A stretch of 64,000 nucleotides of DNA from Archegozetes longisetosus. Its lineage: Eukaryota > Arthropoda > Arachnida > Sarcoptiformes > Trhypochthoniidae. This document shows positions 63,101-64,000 of the stretch, piece after piece. A program made the translations under genes and the position numbers. The stretch is taken from NCBI GenBank assembly GCA_018873245.2, contig JAEMBT020000007.1, forward strand, positions 4,085,129 through 4,149,128, in the 5' to 3' direction. The number at the start of each line of letters is the position of its first letter. The first letter of the stretch is position 1. The notes under the pieces are model-generated. The model did no database searches. It worked only from the letters and a program-made list of their open reading frames with translations, and was not told where the DNA came from.

Positions 63101-64000
63101 AAAAATGAGACTCAAATCTAAGTAAAAAGTGAGAATAGGAATTTGAAGCAAAATTGTAAATAAAAGTAATAGTCGTTTCTAGAGAAAAGTTTCTAGGAAT
63201 GCAAAAAAAGAATTGAACAATTGAAATATAGATCGAAACTAAGCCTTAAAACACTTTTCTATGTGTCAGACCATCAAAACCAGCTAAAAGGCAAACATTT
63301 TGAGCTTTTCAAAGACGAGAATTGTATATGATATCTAGTTTCTATCTGTATTAATCAATTTTTATTCAAGTCATGTCAGAATTTAGAAATAAGTTCACAA
63401 TTCTGTGGCGAATAAGTCTGTGAACAACTTCAGAATGAGTTATCATAGAACTTATTATTAGTTTGATATGAATGGCTCCCACATCACAAGTGTCTTAAAC
63501 TTAATGATTTGATGGTTTAAAAGCATTATTGGCAATAGAGGAACATAGGAGAGTCGACAAGCTTCAGTTTTGATCGAGTGCTCTCTGGATTAAAACTCTT
63601 AATTCATTTATATAATCAATAAGACTTGCCATTAATTAACAAATTGAATCAAATTTTGTGATATTGCTTCATATTTTGAGCTGTGATGCAAACAAGTAAC
63701 TATTGAAATAAATATGTTAGAAAACTTTTTTATATTCGAATTGATAGAAATTTGATGTCTTCCAAAAGCAAAAAATCGATGGCAAGTGATTCGAATCTCT
63801 AATGTTGTCATTCGTGTTGCTATCAGCGGTTTTCCTAATTAAGATCAACCGCAAAGATAAGAGTTAGCCAAAAATAAATGCTTTGTTAAGCCTTGGGTTG
63901 AGATTATATCTGAGATTCGCCTTAATATGGAACTTGCATTTTTCTTTATGAAAACTTTGGTGTTTCAAATATTTTTTATGAACGTAAATCAATGAGAGAT

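Larger units (their letters stand above)
41060..64000. other. Gene-poor region with scattered small inverted-repeat elements
   Basis: About 23 kb in which no frame longer than ~90 codons looks like protein. There are no transposase-like frames and no tRNA. Contents that can be named are listed separately: four copies of a ~230-bp family, two elements with CAGTGNCGAAGCC-type ends, an element with an 8-bp duplication, fold-back units near 50.5-50.9 kb, a degenerate Tc1/mariner-like remnant and a (CT)n tract. The rest is unremarkable AT-rich sequence. It could be intergenic or a large intron of a gene lying beyond the window. Confidence 0.6.

Noticed and set aside
41060..64000. CRISPR-like or other regularly spaced direct repeats
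   Set aside because: No regular direct-repeat array exists; the recurring words are dispersed inverted-repeat elements at irregular distances, as expected in a eukaryotic genome.

Overview
This is a eukaryotic nuclear window, most likely from an arthropod or a close invertebrate relative. The evidence is AT-rich DNA, short GT-AG introns (about 50-250 nt), a eukaryotic tRNA-Asn, animal genes (UNC80, NUP107, ALG12, a lysosomal-type glucosylceramidase) and several eukaryotic DNA transposon classes. A mite or other chelicerate would fit the compact introns, but nothing seen here fixes the species. All exon models, identities and phase sums were worked out by eye.

Positions 1-20.5 kb are a nest of mobile elements. 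A hAT element (left end outside the window, right end near 16694) is split by a complete Polinton/Maverick-type element at 224-14642, which has ~465-bp terminal inverted repeats (TIRs), AG...CT termini and a perfect 6-bp target-site duplication, GTGTTT. The Polinton holds a decayed protein-primed DNA polymerase B, several small decayed virus-like genes, an MSV199-like fragment and two intron-containing genes of cellular style. One is an intact six-exon glucosylceramidase (GH30/GBA). The other is a decayed secreted protein joining a C-type lectin domain to a phage tail-collar-like domain. I found no integrase, packaging ATPase, protease or capsid gene. Next comes a PIF/Harbinger element (16954-20234) whose transposase gene is split by a 1.5-kb inverted-repeat element that itself contains a smaller fold-back element.

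Positions 20.6-41 kb are the host gene block: tRNA-Asn (minus strand), then three plus-strand genes. ALG12 encodes the ER alpha-1,6-mannosyltransferase of N-glycan assembly, and its first exon has an apparent frameshift. UNC80 is the scaffold of the NALCN sodium-leak channel; I resolve 21 exons giving 3479 codons in frame. NUP107 is a nuclear-pore Y-complex subunit with 7 exons and 905 codons in frame.

Positions 41-64 kb contain no convincing gene. This stretch holds small non-autonomous inverted-repeat elements, including four copies of one ~230-bp family, a 375-bp element with a perfect 8-bp target duplication, and a (CT)n tract.

The most interesting feature is the Polinton carrying a conserved, apparently intact glucosylceramidase and a lectin/tail-collar gene. 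Both start with a 52-nt signal-peptide exon followed by a phase-1 intron, while the element's replication gene has decayed around them.
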